From Anaerolineales bacterium UBA2200 (lineage in GTDB: Bacteria > Chloroflexota > Anaerolineae > UBA2200), in contig DCVA01000004.1 of the NCBI GenBank assembly GCA_002327925.1, forward strand, positions 1 through 60,880: a stretch of DNA of 60,880 bases. The letters run 5' to 3'. The position numbers and the translations under genes are program-made. The notes below the pieces were generated by a model that was not told the DNA's origin, did not search any database, and was given only the letters and a program-made list of their open reading frames with translations. Numbering within the stretch: the first letter of the stretch is position 1; each line of letters starts with the position of its first letter. Below are positions 50,322-59,423 of this stretch, one piece after another.

Positions 50322-52193
50322 ATGCCAGGCATCGACCCTGCCCCACCTGCTCGCCCAAGAAATGGTCTTATCGCACGTTTGCGCACCGAACTGCTCGAGT
50401 TCTGGCAGGCGTTGCGCAACACTCCCTACGCATTTCGCTTCGTGTGGGCCGCCAGTCGGCGTGCCGCACTGGCAGGGGGCGCCCTGACGCTTGTCGGCGC
50501 CCTTCTGCCAGCAGGGCAGGCGTGGGCAGGCAAACTCATCATCGACGCCATTGTCAACGCGACTCGCCAGGGCATGGAGCCGGCGGCAGGCCTTCGCTAT
50601 GTCGTTCCGTACCTCGCCCTCGAGCTCGCCCTCTTGCTCGTCAGTTCCATCACGGGCCAGGTGCACAGTCTCATCGACCGCATTCTGCAGATGCAATTGA
50701 CAAACCACGTCAACAGCTTGCTCATCCGCAAAGCCATCAGCCTGGACCTGCGCTTCTTCGAAGATCCCCTCTTCTACGATACCCTGCAGAACGCAAGGCG
50801 CCAGGCAGATACCAGCGCGCTCAACATTGTCAACTCGACGCTGCAGATGGTGCAGCAGGTCATCACCATGGCGACGCTGGTCGCACTGCTGTTGCGATTC
50901 AGCCCATGGCTCGCCGTCATCGTCTTCGTGGCCGCCATCCCTGCGTTTCTCTCGCAAGGTCAACACGCCGAGCGTGCGTTTCGTGCCGTCACCCGGCGAG
51001 CGCCAGAGGCCCGCTTGCTGAACTACCTGGAAACACTGCTAACCGGCATCGAAAGCGTCAAAGAGGTCAAGCTCCTGGGGTTGGGCGAGCCACTTCTCCG
51101 GCGCTATCAGGAGCTTTTCACGCGCTTCTACCTGGAGGATCGAGCCATTGCCGAGCGACGCACCCTTGGCGGACTGGCCTGGGGCATGCTGTCCAACCTG
51201 GTCTACTACGGCAGCTATGCCTGGATTGTCCTGCGCACCATCGCCGGTCTCATCACCCTGGGTGACATGACCATGTTCCTGGGCATCTTTCGGCATTCCC
51301 AAAGCTCCGTCCGAACCCTGCTCGACAGCCTGAACCGGCTCTACGAGAGCAATTTGTTCCTCGATAACCTGCTGATCTACCTGAAGCTGCAGCCGCAGTT
51401 GGTCGCCCCGGTCAACGGGCGCATCGCGCCCGCGCCCATTGTCCAGGGGATCGAGTTCCGACACGTCTCGTTTCGTTACCCGGGATCTGACGTGACTGTG
51501 TTGCGCGACATCAACCTTCACATACTCCCGGGTGAGCGCATCGCCCTGGTCGGCCTGAACGGTGCCGGCAAAACAACCCTGATCAAGCTGCTCACCCGGC
51601 TATATGATCCCACCGAAGGACAAGTGCTGCTCGATGGTGTCGACCTGCGCGAGTACGACCTCAGCAGTCTCCACCAGCGATTCGGTATCATCTTCCAGGA
51701 CTTTGTGCGCTACCAGTTTACTGTGAGGGAAAACATTGGCTTCGGTCAGGTAGATGCGCTCGACGATTTCGAGCGCATCAAGGGCGCGGCGGAGCGCGGC
51801 GGAGCGGACTCGGTCATCGAGAAGCTGGCGCAAGGGTACGATACCATGCTTGGCCGCCGTTGGGAGAAGGGACAGGAGCTGTCGGGCGGGGAGTGGCAGA
51901 AGATCGCATTGGCGCGTGCCTTTATGCGCAAGGCCGAAGTGCTGGTCCTGGATGAGCCCACATCGTCGCTGGATGCCGAGGCAGAGTACGAGGTATTTCG
52001 GCGATTCGGCGAGCTCATGGAGGGCCGCATCGCGGTGTTGATCTCGCATCGTTTCTCAACCGTGCGCATGGCGGACCGGATCGCGGTTCTGTCAGCGGGC
52101 AAGATCGTCGAACTGGGAAGCCATGCCGAGCTGATAGAACTGGACGGTGCATACGCGCGTCTCTTCAACCTGCAGGCCGAAGGGTATCGATAG
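50322..52193 (+). CDS. ABC transporter, fused membrane and ATP-binding domains (exporter type)
   Basis: 623 aa from ATG 50322; the frame is open further upstream but without similarity. Six-helix membrane domain (about 25-330), then ATPase: Walker A GLNGAGKTT, Q-loop IFQDFVRYQ, signature LSGGEWQK, Walker B VLVLDEPTSSLD, H-loop ISHRFSTVR. Half-transporter that must dimerise. The substrate is unknown; the closest general type is MsbA/bacteriocin-lipid exporter-like. Monocistronic, followed by a terminator hairpin. Confidence 0.9.
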   Translation: MPGIDPAPPARPRNGLIARLRTELLEFWQALRNTPYAFRFVWAASRRAALAGGALTLVGALLPAGQAWAGKLIIDAIVNATRQGMEPAAGLRYVVPYLALELALLLVSSITGQVHSLIDRILQMQLTNHVNSLLIRKAISLDLRFFEDPLFYDTLQNARRQADTSALNIVNSTLQMVQQVITMATLVALLLRFSPWLAVIVFVAAIPAFLSQGQHAERAFRAVTRRAPEARLLNYLETLLTGIESVKEVKLLGLGEPLLRRYQELFTRFYLEDRAIAERRTLGGLAWGMLSNLVYYGSYAWIVLRTIAGLITLGDMTMFLGIFRHSQSSVRTLLDSLNRLYESNLFLDNLLIYLKLQPQLVAPVNGRIAPAPIVQGIEFRHVSFRYPGSDVTVLRDINLHILPGERIALVGLNGAGKTTLIKLLTRLYDPTEGQVLLDGVDLREYDLSSLHQRFGIIFQDFVRYQFTVRENIGFGQVDALDDFERIKGAAERGGADSVIEKLAQGYDTMLGRRWEKGQELSGGEWQKIALARAFMRKAEVLVLDEPTSSLDAEAEYEVFRRFGELMEGRIAVLISHRFSTVRMADRIAVLSAGKIVELGSHAELIELDGAYARLFNLQAEGYR

Positions 52194-52260
52194 GCATTTG
52201 CGCAAGCGTCAGGGCCCCCGTGGGCACCGTCGGGGCGACGCTGTTAAGGCAGGTAGCGGA

Positions 52261-52294
52261 ACGAAAACGACCCTCTCGCGAGGGTCGTTTTCGT
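52261..52294. terminator. Bidirectional terminator between ABC transporter and tRNA-Asp
   Basis: A 15-bp inverted repeat ACGAAAACGACCCTC / GAGGGTCGTTTTCGT around TCGC, with T-rich arms on each strand. Serves both the plus-strand transporter and the minus-strand tRNA gene. Confidence 0.85.
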
Positions 52295-52302
52295 TGCTTC
52301 AA

Positions 52303-52379
52303 TGGCGGGGACGACGGGATTCGAACCCGCGGTCTCATCCTTGACAGGGATGTATGCTGGGCCGCTGCACCACGTCCCC
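52303..52379 (-). tRNA. tRNA-Asp (anticodon GTC)
   Basis: Minus strand: acceptor GGGGACG pairs with CGTCCCC, followed by discriminator G and an encoded CCA. Anticodon arm CATCC-CTGTCAA-GGATG gives anticodon GTC. The T arm contains GGTTCGAATCC. Canonical cloverleaf. Confidence 0.95.
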
Positions 52380-52415
52380 ACGGGCGGGCAATATTAGCAC
52401 AGAAAGCGGCTTTAG

Positions 52416-53159
52416 TCAAACGAGCCAGCCGCTCACCTGCATCGCCAGCGCTGGAAACACAAAGAGCATAAAGCTGACTGCCGTGTGGCAGGCGATGGAA
52501 GCAGTCAGACCATGGCGCTTGAATACATAGCCATAGAGCAGGCCGGCGACGATCATTCCCAGCACCACGGCGACAACCACCCACAGGTACGAATCGGCCG
52601 CCGAAATGACGATCAATCCCTGCGCCAGGCCATAGAGTACCGCTGCGGTCACCAATCCTCGCTCGCGCTGCACGGCCCCGCGGAAGTACAGTCCCTCCAC
52701 GAGCGGGACGATGAACACTGCTCGCTCCAGGAGCACCTGCAGGTCCGCGATGCCGTAGAGCCGCGACGCTGTGGCATAGAAGAAATCGGGCGCGGCGAGG
52801 TAAAGGGGCAGCGAGACCACGATGCCCACCAGCAGCCCCCTCCCCAGGTTGAGCAGGGTGTAGCTGCTTCTGAGCTTGCCGCTCCCGGCATAGACCAACA
52901 CGATGGCCAGCTCGACCAGCCACATCAGGGTCAGGCGCACGGGGTGCGTCAGACGCAGGCTGGCCAGGCCCACGCCGGCAAGAACCACAAAGCCCATATC
53001 CGGGCTCAGCGCCGTAACTGCACTGACCGCTGCGCCCGTCGCCGGCCTGCCCGTGTGCCGCCTGGTCTCGGTCAGAGACGACGAACCTGCCGCCGGGCTG
53101 CCGGCAGTCTCATAGTCCCTCGTTCGTGGCCGCTTCGTTCGTCTCGCGTCCGGGCTCAT
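52416..53159 (-). CDS. CPBP-family intramembrane protease-like protein, degenerate motifs
   Basis: About 247 aa, several helices. The CPBP (Abi) core is recognisable: PLVEGLYFRG (family EExxxR reduced to one Glu), YGLAQGLIVI where the family has a FxxxH motif, and ASIACHTAVSFMLF. The loss of one Glu and of the second-motif His suggests it may be proteolytically inactive. The start overlaps scpB by 50 bp; a shorter start near the first helix (about residue 45-55) is possible. Confidence 0.6.
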   Translation of the reverse strand: MSPDARRTKRPRTRDYETAGSPAAGSSSLTETRRHTGRPATGAAVSAVTALSPDMGFVVLAGVGLASLRLTHPVRLTLMWLVELAIVLVYAGSGKLRSSYTLLNLGRGLLVGIVVSLPLYLAAPDFFYATASRLYGIADLQVLLERAVFIVPLVEGLYFRGAVQRERGLVTAAVLYGLAQGLIVISAADSYLWVVVAVVLGMIVAGLLYGYVFKRHGLTASIACHTAVSFMLFVFPALAMQVSGWLV

Positions 53160-53739
53160 CCGCGTCGTGTCCTTCCGCCGGCAGAGTCAACTCCTCAAGC
53201 GATGGAAGCTGCCCGAGGTCAGCCAGGCCAAAGTGCTGCAGGAATTGAAAGGTAGTGCCAAAGATCACGGGCCGGCCTACCTGTTCCAGACGTCCCATAG
53301 CTGCGATGAGGCCATAACCCAGTAGAGTCTTGAGCACTCCATCGCAGTTCACACCACGCGTTGCCTCCATCTGCGCCCGGGTAACCGGCTGTCTGTAGGC
53401 AATCAGGGCCAGCGTTTCCAGAGCGGCACCGGAAAGTCTGGTTGTGGCCTCCAGACCCAGGAAACGCTCAACGTAGCCGGCCACTTCCGGCGCCGTCACC
53501 AGCTGCACCTCATGCCGTATGCGCTGCAGGCGCACACCCCTGTTCTGGTAGCGCTCAGCGAGCAACTCTACGGCGAGATCGACTGCCGTCTCAGAGACCT
53601 GCAGAGTCTGCGCGAGCTGACTGATGCTCGCTGGCTCGCTTGCCACAAAGAGCAGCGCCTCGATCTTGGCCGAAAGCTCCAGCGAGTCCGCGTGCAGCGG
53701 CTCGGCTGAGGCCACGGGTGTCTGGGACGCCGACGTCAT
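53110..53739 (-). CDS. scpB: Segregation and condensation protein ScpB
   Basis: 209 aa. Two winged-helix domains: SAKIEALLFVASEPASISQLAQTL and TTRLSGAALETLALIAYRQPVTRAQMEATRGVNCDGVLKTLL, plus GRPVIFGTTFQFLQHFGLADLGQLP, all diagnostic. Works with ScpA and SMC in chromosome compaction; scpA is not in this window. An acidic C-terminal tail overlaps the next gene. Confidence 0.95.
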   Translation of the reverse strand: MTSASQTPVASAEPLHADSLELSAKIEALLFVASEPASISQLAQTLQVSETAVDLAVELLAERYQNRGVRLQRIRHEVQLVTAPEVAGYVERFLGLEATTRLSGAALETLALIAYRQPVTRAQMEATRGVNCDGVLKTLLGYGLIAAMGRLEQVGRPVIFGTTFQFLQHFGLADLGQLPSLEELTLPAEGHDADEPGRETNEAATNEGL

Positions 53740-53820
53740 CGATTGCCTGCCACAGAGGTGCCGCCAATCGCCCTCATCCGGGCGGCATCCCGGGTGACCC
53801 TGTCGATAGCGCTCAGCACC

Positions 53821-54486
53821 CTAGAACTGAGACTGCGGTGGAGTGTCAGCAGGAGGCTGCTCTTCTGCCGCATAGTCGCCGGGTGCCGTCACAGCAGGCG
53901 TGTAAACCGACTCTGGCGTGACCACAGGGGCAGGGGCCGGTGGCACCCACTTGCCCGGAGGGCCATGCTTGATCAGGACTTTGAGGTTGGAAACAGTCAG
54001 GCCCATCCGAGACTGGATTAGCTCCTTGGCCGCCAGAGAGACCTCATCTACCTTACTGGGGATGTCCACATCGGGCGAAGTCTCGAGTTCGAGAAGCACG
54101 TCGACACCGCCCCGCTTGCCCCGCACGGTGGGGCGCACCTTGAGGACGTCGCGGATCTCGATCAGGCGAGCCTGCAAGCCCTGCTGGACGGATTTTGCGT
54201 CAACCTCCACTTCGGCTCCGCCGGCGGTCGACACAGAAAGCGTTCGTCGGGACTTGGGGCGCAACTCGAACCAGAGCGTGGCAACAAAGAGCACAACGAG
54301 CAGGATTGCCACAACCAGGAAGATGAGGTAGCTCAGTGGCCAGCGCGCCTCCAGCGCGACGCGCGCCTGCTGAAGCAGAGCGATCCCCGTATCCAGCACA
54401 GTCCAGGGAAACAGGGCACCCAGCACCAGCAGGACAATCAGCGCCAGCAGCACGACAATGGTTACCAGACCGTTCACGATGTTCAC
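53821..54486 (-). CDS. AmaP/Asp23-like membrane-anchored protein
   Basis: 221 aa from GTG 54486 (GAGGGAGG, 6 nt upstream). Two N-terminal helices (VTIVVLLALIVLLVLGALF and YLIFLVVAILLVVLFVATL), then a soluble domain with ISTAGG-type AEVEVDAKSVQQGLQARLIEI and LELETSPDVDIPSKVDEVSLAAKELIQSRMGLTVSNLKVLIKH, matching the alkaline-shock Asp23/AmaP pattern, and a Pro-rich tail. Possibly a cell-envelope stress scaffold. A longer upstream reading frame is rejected. Confidence 0.72.
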   Translation of the reverse strand: MNIVNGLVTIVVLLALIVLLVLGALFPWTVLDTGIALLQQARVALEARWPLSYLIFLVVAILLVVLFVATLWFELRPKSRRTLSVSTAGGAEVEVDAKSVQQGLQARLIEIRDVLKVRPTVRGKRGGVDVLLELETSPDVDIPSKVDEVSLAAKELIQSRMGLTVSNLKVLIKHGPPGKWVPPAPAPVVTPESVYTPAVTAPGDYAAEEQPPADTPPQSQF

Positions 54487-54624
54487 AGTGTGCCTCCCTC
54501 TTGTCAGTTCAGGTCCCAGTATCAGCTTCCACGAGTCCATTTTACAACGGGCTGCCTTCTGCGGCAACTTGCCCGGCCCCTCATTCAGGCGGGAAGGATG
54601 CCGGAGCCCACCTGTGGCCTGGCA

Positions 54625-57363
54625 CTAAGCCTGCCCGGGAGCAGCCCCCCTGCGGGCAAGCAGCAGGCCAGTAGCGATCAGCAGCAATGCAAGAAGGCTG
54701 ATGATGCCTCCACTGCGGAACGACGCCGGCGCATAAACGAACTCTACCTCGTGCTCCCCCGCCGTCAAGTGCACCGCGCGGAAGATCAGGTCCGCGCGTT
54801 CCAGCCTGGCCGTGACTCCATCCACCCACACATGCCAGCCGGGATACCAGGTGTCGGTCAGAACGAGATAGCCATCGGCCGGGGCCAGTACTCGCGCCGT
54901 TACTCGCTGCGAGCCATAGCTCAGCAGCTCCACCCTCTCGGCGCCTGTGACAGGCGGCGTTACCGGTGCCACGCTCTCGCCGGCCACCAGCACCTCCCTT
55001 CGCGGGTCGAACTCTCTGCTCTGCAGGATGGACAGTGTCTCAGTATCATCGACCGTGCCTCGCGCCTGGTAGGTCATAAAGATCCTCGGAAGCACATCGT
55101 TGTTCTGATAGACCACGACGTCCTCGCTGCGGTACACCAGAGAATGGTCGCCTTTGCCCTCCAGGTGAGCTATCAGGTAGGCATTCCCATTCTCGTCGTA
55201 GAGCGTTACGCGCTCGATGTGCAGATGGGAGGGCTTGACATAGCTGGTGAGCTCCAGGCCCTGTGCCAGGATTGGGTAGGGCAAACGCATTGTGGCCCGG
55301 TACACATACCCTGGATGATCTTCTGCTGGATACCCGGACCTGGCCGGGAATGTGCGGGCTACCGTGGCCTTGGCGTGCCGGACATTGACAATCACATCGC
55401 TGCGGTCGTAGGCCCACTCGGACGAGTGCGAGCCGACGCTCAGCCAGGCCTCCACCGTCTGGTCTTGCTCTTCCGCCACCACCGTGACCAACGCGAGAGG
55501 ATCGCCATCCTTCCAGTCCACCGACCGGGTGAGGTAGGATTCGATCTCGACCGAGGTTATATTCACTCCGGGTGTCGGAGAGAGCTTGTCCAACGGGTCA
55601 TACGCAAAGGGATCAGCGAGGTCGTAGCTCTCGCTGGCGGCGTCCACGGGAAGCACCTGAGGGATGAGGTAGTACTTGACGCCCAGAAGGTTGAGCATCG
55701 ATGGAGTCATCGCACTCGTATACTGACTGTAGCGCTTGAGCAGCAGAGGGAATTGACCGTTCGCGGATGCAAGTCCGTGCAGCAGGGCCAGATTGGGGTA
55801 GTAGGATTCTCGCATCACAGAAAGCCAGGGGACGATCTTTTCCTGAGTGTACACTCTGTAGATGCCCGTCCCCGCCTGCAGCCAACTCAGGGATCTCGGT
55901 TCCGCCGTCAACTCCGCGACGGGCATTGTGTCGTTGTAGCTCAGGTTGAACACGGCGTTGAATGCTACCAGGTCCAGGATGACCAGAGCGAGAGCCGCCG
56001 TAGCCAGCGCCGATTGGCGCATCCCCTTGCTGCGCCAGGCCCAGATAAGCCAGCCCAGGGTCAGCAAGCCCAGCACGATGGGCAACCAGCGCCACGCCGC
56101 CAGCCACTCATGCACCGACTGCACCCGGGCTGCGGCGGCCACGGCGACAAGGGCAGTCAGACCCACCACCCGCCAGGAAGGACCGCCGGAGGTGGATTCG
56201 CTGTCGTTCTCCCCGCGCCCCAGCAGGGCGTGGAGGCCGAATCCGGCGAGCACGGCTGCGCTGAAGGCAAACCAGTACAGGTACCTGCCGGGAACCCGGA
56301 ACAGGTTGAAGAGCGGCACACGCAACAGCGCCATGTACAGTGGATTGTAGCGGCCGAAGGATAGGAGCAGGGCCACCACGGCCAGGCCAGCCAGGAATCT
56401 TGCCCGCCGGGGTTCCGGCGAGCCATCGCGCGCACGGCCCAGCGCAACGAACGGTGCCAGCAGGGCGAGGATCAGTGGCAGCAGGCCCACATAGCCGACC
56501 AGTTCCACGGATAGCTCGGGGTACGCCTGCCCGCGTATAAAGGGCAGCACAAGGCTCACCAGGTACAGAGGGTGTAGCGAGAAAGAGGTGAAAAAGTCGG
56601 GATCCAGTCCACCCGCTCGCTCCGAAAGACCGGTCAGCTCGTAGGTTGGCAGTAGCTGCGCTGCGCTGAGGGCAACCCCCACGACGAGGGCCGCGATCAG
56701 CCAGCCCCAGGATCCACTCCGCTGGCGTGTCGTGAGGAGCAAATAGGCAGAATAGGCAGCCACAGCCACCAGACTCAGCAGGGCAACCTGCGGGTGCCCG
56801 GCCAGGAACCCCATCCCCACGCTGACGGCCAGCAAGGCAGCGCTGCCGGAGCGCTTCGACCCGGAGGCATCTGCCAGCAGGCGATCAGCAAAGAGAAAAG
56901 TCCAGGGCAGCCAGGAGGCGCTGGCTACGATGTTCACGTGATTGAGGTGCGCCACCAGGAAGCCGCCCAGTCCGTAGACCAGGGCAGTCAGCACGGCAGC
57001 CGCAGGGATCAGCCGCAGCCGGCGGGCAAAAGCGTATGTCCCCAGGGCAGCCCAGATGTAGTGCAGCAGGATGAACCCGTTGAGGGCCACGGGCACGGGC
57101 AGCAACAGGTGCAGAATGATGTTTGGGGGGTAGAGAGCGCCCAGCTGCCCCTCTGCGAGCAGCGGGTAGCCGCCCATCACGTCCGCACTCCACAGCGGCA
57201 GGGACCCGCGGGCCAGCTCTGCCGCATAGGCGACTCGCAGCGGCAGGTGGAGCTGAAAGATGTCGCCGATGTAAAACACACCGCCGAGCACCGCGCGGCC
57301 GAAGACGGCCAGGATGACAGAGACAATCAAGGCCATCCCGATCCATTGCCTTGAGCTTCTCAT
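54625..57363 (-). CDS. YfhO-family multi-pass membrane protein
   Basis: 912 aa with about 12-14 hydrophobic segments in the first 500 residues, then a large extracytoplasmic domain (about 510-880) and a last helix. Family traits are the first loop GDIFQLHLPLRVAYAAELARGSLPLWSADVMGGYPLLAEGQ, LYPPNIILHLLLP, and the C-terminal YGSQRVTARVLAPADGYLVLTDTWYPGWHVWVDG. YfhO of Firmicutes is involved in lipoteichoic-acid glycosylation as a GT-C enzyme; the substrate here is unknown. Confidence 0.85.
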   Translation of the reverse strand: MRSSRQWIGMALIVSVILAVFGRAVLGGVFYIGDIFQLHLPLRVAYAAELARGSLPLWSADVMGGYPLLAEGQLGALYPPNIILHLLLPVPVALNGFILLHYIWAALGTYAFARRLRLIPAAAVLTALVYGLGGFLVAHLNHVNIVASASWLPWTFLFADRLLADASGSKRSGSAALLAVSVGMGFLAGHPQVALLSLVAVAAYSAYLLLTTRQRSGSWGWLIAALVVGVALSAAQLLPTYELTGLSERAGGLDPDFFTSFSLHPLYLVSLVLPFIRGQAYPELSVELVGYVGLLPLILALLAPFVALGRARDGSPEPRRARFLAGLAVVALLLSFGRYNPLYMALLRVPLFNLFRVPGRYLYWFAFSAAVLAGFGLHALLGRGENDSESTSGGPSWRVVGLTALVAVAAAARVQSVHEWLAAWRWLPIVLGLLTLGWLIWAWRSKGMRQSALATAALALVILDLVAFNAVFNLSYNDTMPVAELTAEPRSLSWLQAGTGIYRVYTQEKIVPWLSVMRESYYPNLALLHGLASANGQFPLLLKRYSQYTSAMTPSMLNLLGVKYYLIPQVLPVDAASESYDLADPFAYDPLDKLSPTPGVNITSVEIESYLTRSVDWKDGDPLALVTVVAEEQDQTVEAWLSVGSHSSEWAYDRSDVIVNVRHAKATVARTFPARSGYPAEDHPGYVYRATMRLPYPILAQGLELTSYVKPSHLHIERVTLYDENGNAYLIAHLEGKGDHSLVYRSEDVVVYQNNDVLPRIFMTYQARGTVDDTETLSILQSREFDPRREVLVAGESVAPVTPPVTGAERVELLSYGSQRVTARVLAPADGYLVLTDTWYPGWHVWVDGVTARLERADLIFRAVHLTAGEHEVEFVYAPASFRSGGIISLLALLLIATGLLLARRGAAPGQA

Positions 57364-57455
57364 TCCTGGCTCACACTCCCGGTTGGTGATAGAGAGAGTC
57401 TACCACTACGAGCAACAAGGTTCGCCCCGGACGCCTCACCTGTGCCGACCTGAGC

Positions 57456-59276
57456 CTAGGTGCCTGTCGGAGTCGGTACCTGAGTATCGGTGGGCACCTG
57501 CGTCTCGGTAGCCGTCGGCACCTCAGTCTCGGTAGGTGTGGGAACCAAGGTATCCGTCGGTGCCAGTGTGGGCGTTTCCGTCGGAACGGCGGTGCGTGTC
57601 GGCGTATCGGTCGGTGCCAGTGTGCGCGTGGGCGTAGGCGTCAGTGCGGTTGTCGCCGATGGCGCAGTCGTAACCGTTGGCACCTGGGTAGGCGTCGACG
57701 TCCGAGTCTCCGTCGGTGTCAGAGTTCGCGTTAATGTAGGCGTGAGCGTGGGAGTCGGCGTCGGTGTACGCGTTTCGGTGGGCGTATGGGTCACGGTTGT
57801 GGTTGGCGTGCCCGTCTGGGTTTGCGTCGGCGTAGGAGTCGCAGACGGCGTCTGCGTGCCTGTCTGCGTCGGGACAGGCGTTGGTGGCAGCTCGATTACC
57901 GTGAGGTCGTATGTGGAGCCAAAGCCATACGCCTCCTTGTTGCTGATCGACGCGACAGCCACCGCCTCGGCCATGGCTTTGAAGTACACCTCGGAAGCCA
58001 GGCTGCCGTCATTTGCATCGTCGTTCTCATAGCGCTGACCGGCAACAGACACAAGGATCACCGTGTCCACACCGATCGCCAGGTCGCTGGTGATGACTCC
58101 ATAGACGCGGCCTGCCTTCACGCGAAAGCTGACGCGGTCAACGTCGCCGTCAGGGTAAAAGTTGTGTCGCTGGGTCTCCCCCAGGGCGATCGCCTTGGGG
58201 CTGACATCGTCCGGCTCAAAGGCGTCGATGAGCATCGGCGTGGGAGTGAGGGTGACCGTTGGTGTCGCCAGCAGCTCCGCGCGCAGCGTCTCGCGCTTGG
58301 CCTCGGCCGTGGCGGTGAGAGCGGCATTGCCCGAACGAGAGGAGTTGTACGACTGCGTGCCGATGTAGATGGCCGCGGCCAGGGCCAGCAGGCCAGACGC
58401 CATCGCCAGCCCCCTCACGGGAATGCCTTCCTTGATTCCGTCCAGCAGCAGTCCGACCCCGGCCAATTGCCCGCCCTTGCTCACGGCCTCCAGAGCTGCC
58501 TTCATCTCTTCGGCCGACTGGTAGCGATCCGCCGGATTCTCCTGCAAGGCCTTCATCACCACGGCGCTGAGCGCTCGCGGTACTTTGCGATTGACCTTGT
58601 GTGGTGGCACACGGTTGCGCAGGTAGAGTTTGTCGGTCAGCATCTCATAGAGCACCAGGCCCAGTGCATACAGGTCGGAGCGCTGATCCAGGTAGCCAGT
58701 GCTGCTGGCCTGCTCGGGGGACTTGTAGGCAGGTGTTCCGGGATGGCTGTGTGCTTCCTGCGTGCGGCGCGTCTCGTGGCCAACCTGCGCAACGCCAAAG
58801 TCGGTCAGTTTAGCCGCGCCTTCCCTGGTCATCAGGATGTTGCTCGGCTTGATATCGCGGTGCACAATGTCGTACTTCCAGATGGCCTGCACCGAATCGC
58901 AGATGTCCATGGCAATGCTAATGGCCTTGGCCGGTTCGAGAATTCCCTGACCGATCAGGCTCTTGAGGCTGCCCCCATCGACGTACTCCAGGATGAGGAA
59001 GAGGTCACCCTTGTCGTCCGTTTCCAGAGAGTAGGCTGTGACAACATTCGGATGGGCGAACTTACTGACTACCTGGGCCTCTTTGCGAAAGCGGCGCTTA
59101 TAGTCCTCATAGTCCTCGGGATTGGCCTCTGCGTTTTCGCGCAGCAACTCCTTGACCGCCACGAGGCGGTCCATGCCGGCGTCGTGCCCCAGGTAGGTCT
59201 TGCCGAAGCCGCCTTCACCTATCTCGGAGATAATCTCGAACTTGCCAGATAGCACATCACCAATTTTGAGTGCCAT
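57456..59276 (-). CDS. Serine/threonine protein kinase with extracytoplasmic PPC-like domain and TP-rich tail
   Basis: 606 aa. Hanks-type kinase: glycine loop GEGGFGKTY 20-28, VAIK-type lysine K42, HRD 139-141, DFG 159-161, PAYKSPEQ activation segment. One transmembrane helix at about 288-307. Outside: a PPC-like domain (about 345-465; IDAFEPDDVSPKAIALGETQ) of the kind seen in the surface protein at 1-5034, then a roughly 120-residue TPT/TET tail. Architecture suits a sensor kinase reading the cell surface. The DNA for the tail is a degenerate 6-bp-period repeat. Confidence 0.92.
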   Translation of the reverse strand: MALKIGDVLSGKFEIISEIGEGGFGKTYLGHDAGMDRLVAVKELLRENAEANPEDYEDYKRRFRKEAQVVSKFAHPNVVTAYSLETDDKGDLFLILEYVDGGSLKSLIGQGILEPAKAISIAMDICDSVQAIWKYDIVHRDIKPSNILMTREGAAKLTDFGVAQVGHETRRTQEAHSHPGTPAYKSPEQASSTGYLDQRSDLYALGLVLYEMLTDKLYLRNRVPPHKVNRKVPRALSAVVMKALQENPADRYQSAEEMKAALEAVSKGGQLAGVGLLLDGIKEGIPVRGLAMASGLLALAAAIYIGTQSYNSSRSGNAALTATAEAKRETLRAELLATPTVTLTPTPMLIDAFEPDDVSPKAIALGETQRHNFYPDGDVDRVSFRVKAGRVYGVITSDLAIGVDTVILVSVAGQRYENDDANDGSLASEVYFKAMAEAVAVASISNKEAYGFGSTYDLTVIELPPTPVPTQTGTQTPSATPTPTQTQTGTPTTTVTHTPTETRTPTPTPTLTPTLTRTLTPTETRTSTPTQVPTVTTAPSATTALTPTPTRTLAPTDTPTRTAVPTETPTLAPTDTLVPTPTETEVPTATETQVPTDTQVPTPTGT

Positions 59277-59423
59277 GCGATTTTGTGAATCCCCCTATCT
59301 CGATCAGCGACCGGAGACTGCGGGCTGCAGCCAGTTCGAAGCGCAGGTCTGACGTTCCGCTTGAGCCGAACCTTTCCGGGACAGGCCAGGGATCGGCCCA
59401 ATCGGCAGGGAGGGGAGGGACGC

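Noticed and set aside
54490..56364. 624-codon plus-strand frame
   Set aside because: Antisense to the YfhO-family gene.
57456..57900. Possible CRISPR or satellite array
   Set aside because: The periodicity is a degenerate 6-bp coding repeat for Thr-Pro residues in the kinase tail; no spacers or conserved repeats.
57786..59252. 488-codon plus-strand frame
   Set aside because: Antisense to the Ser/Thr kinase with intact HRD and DFG motifs.
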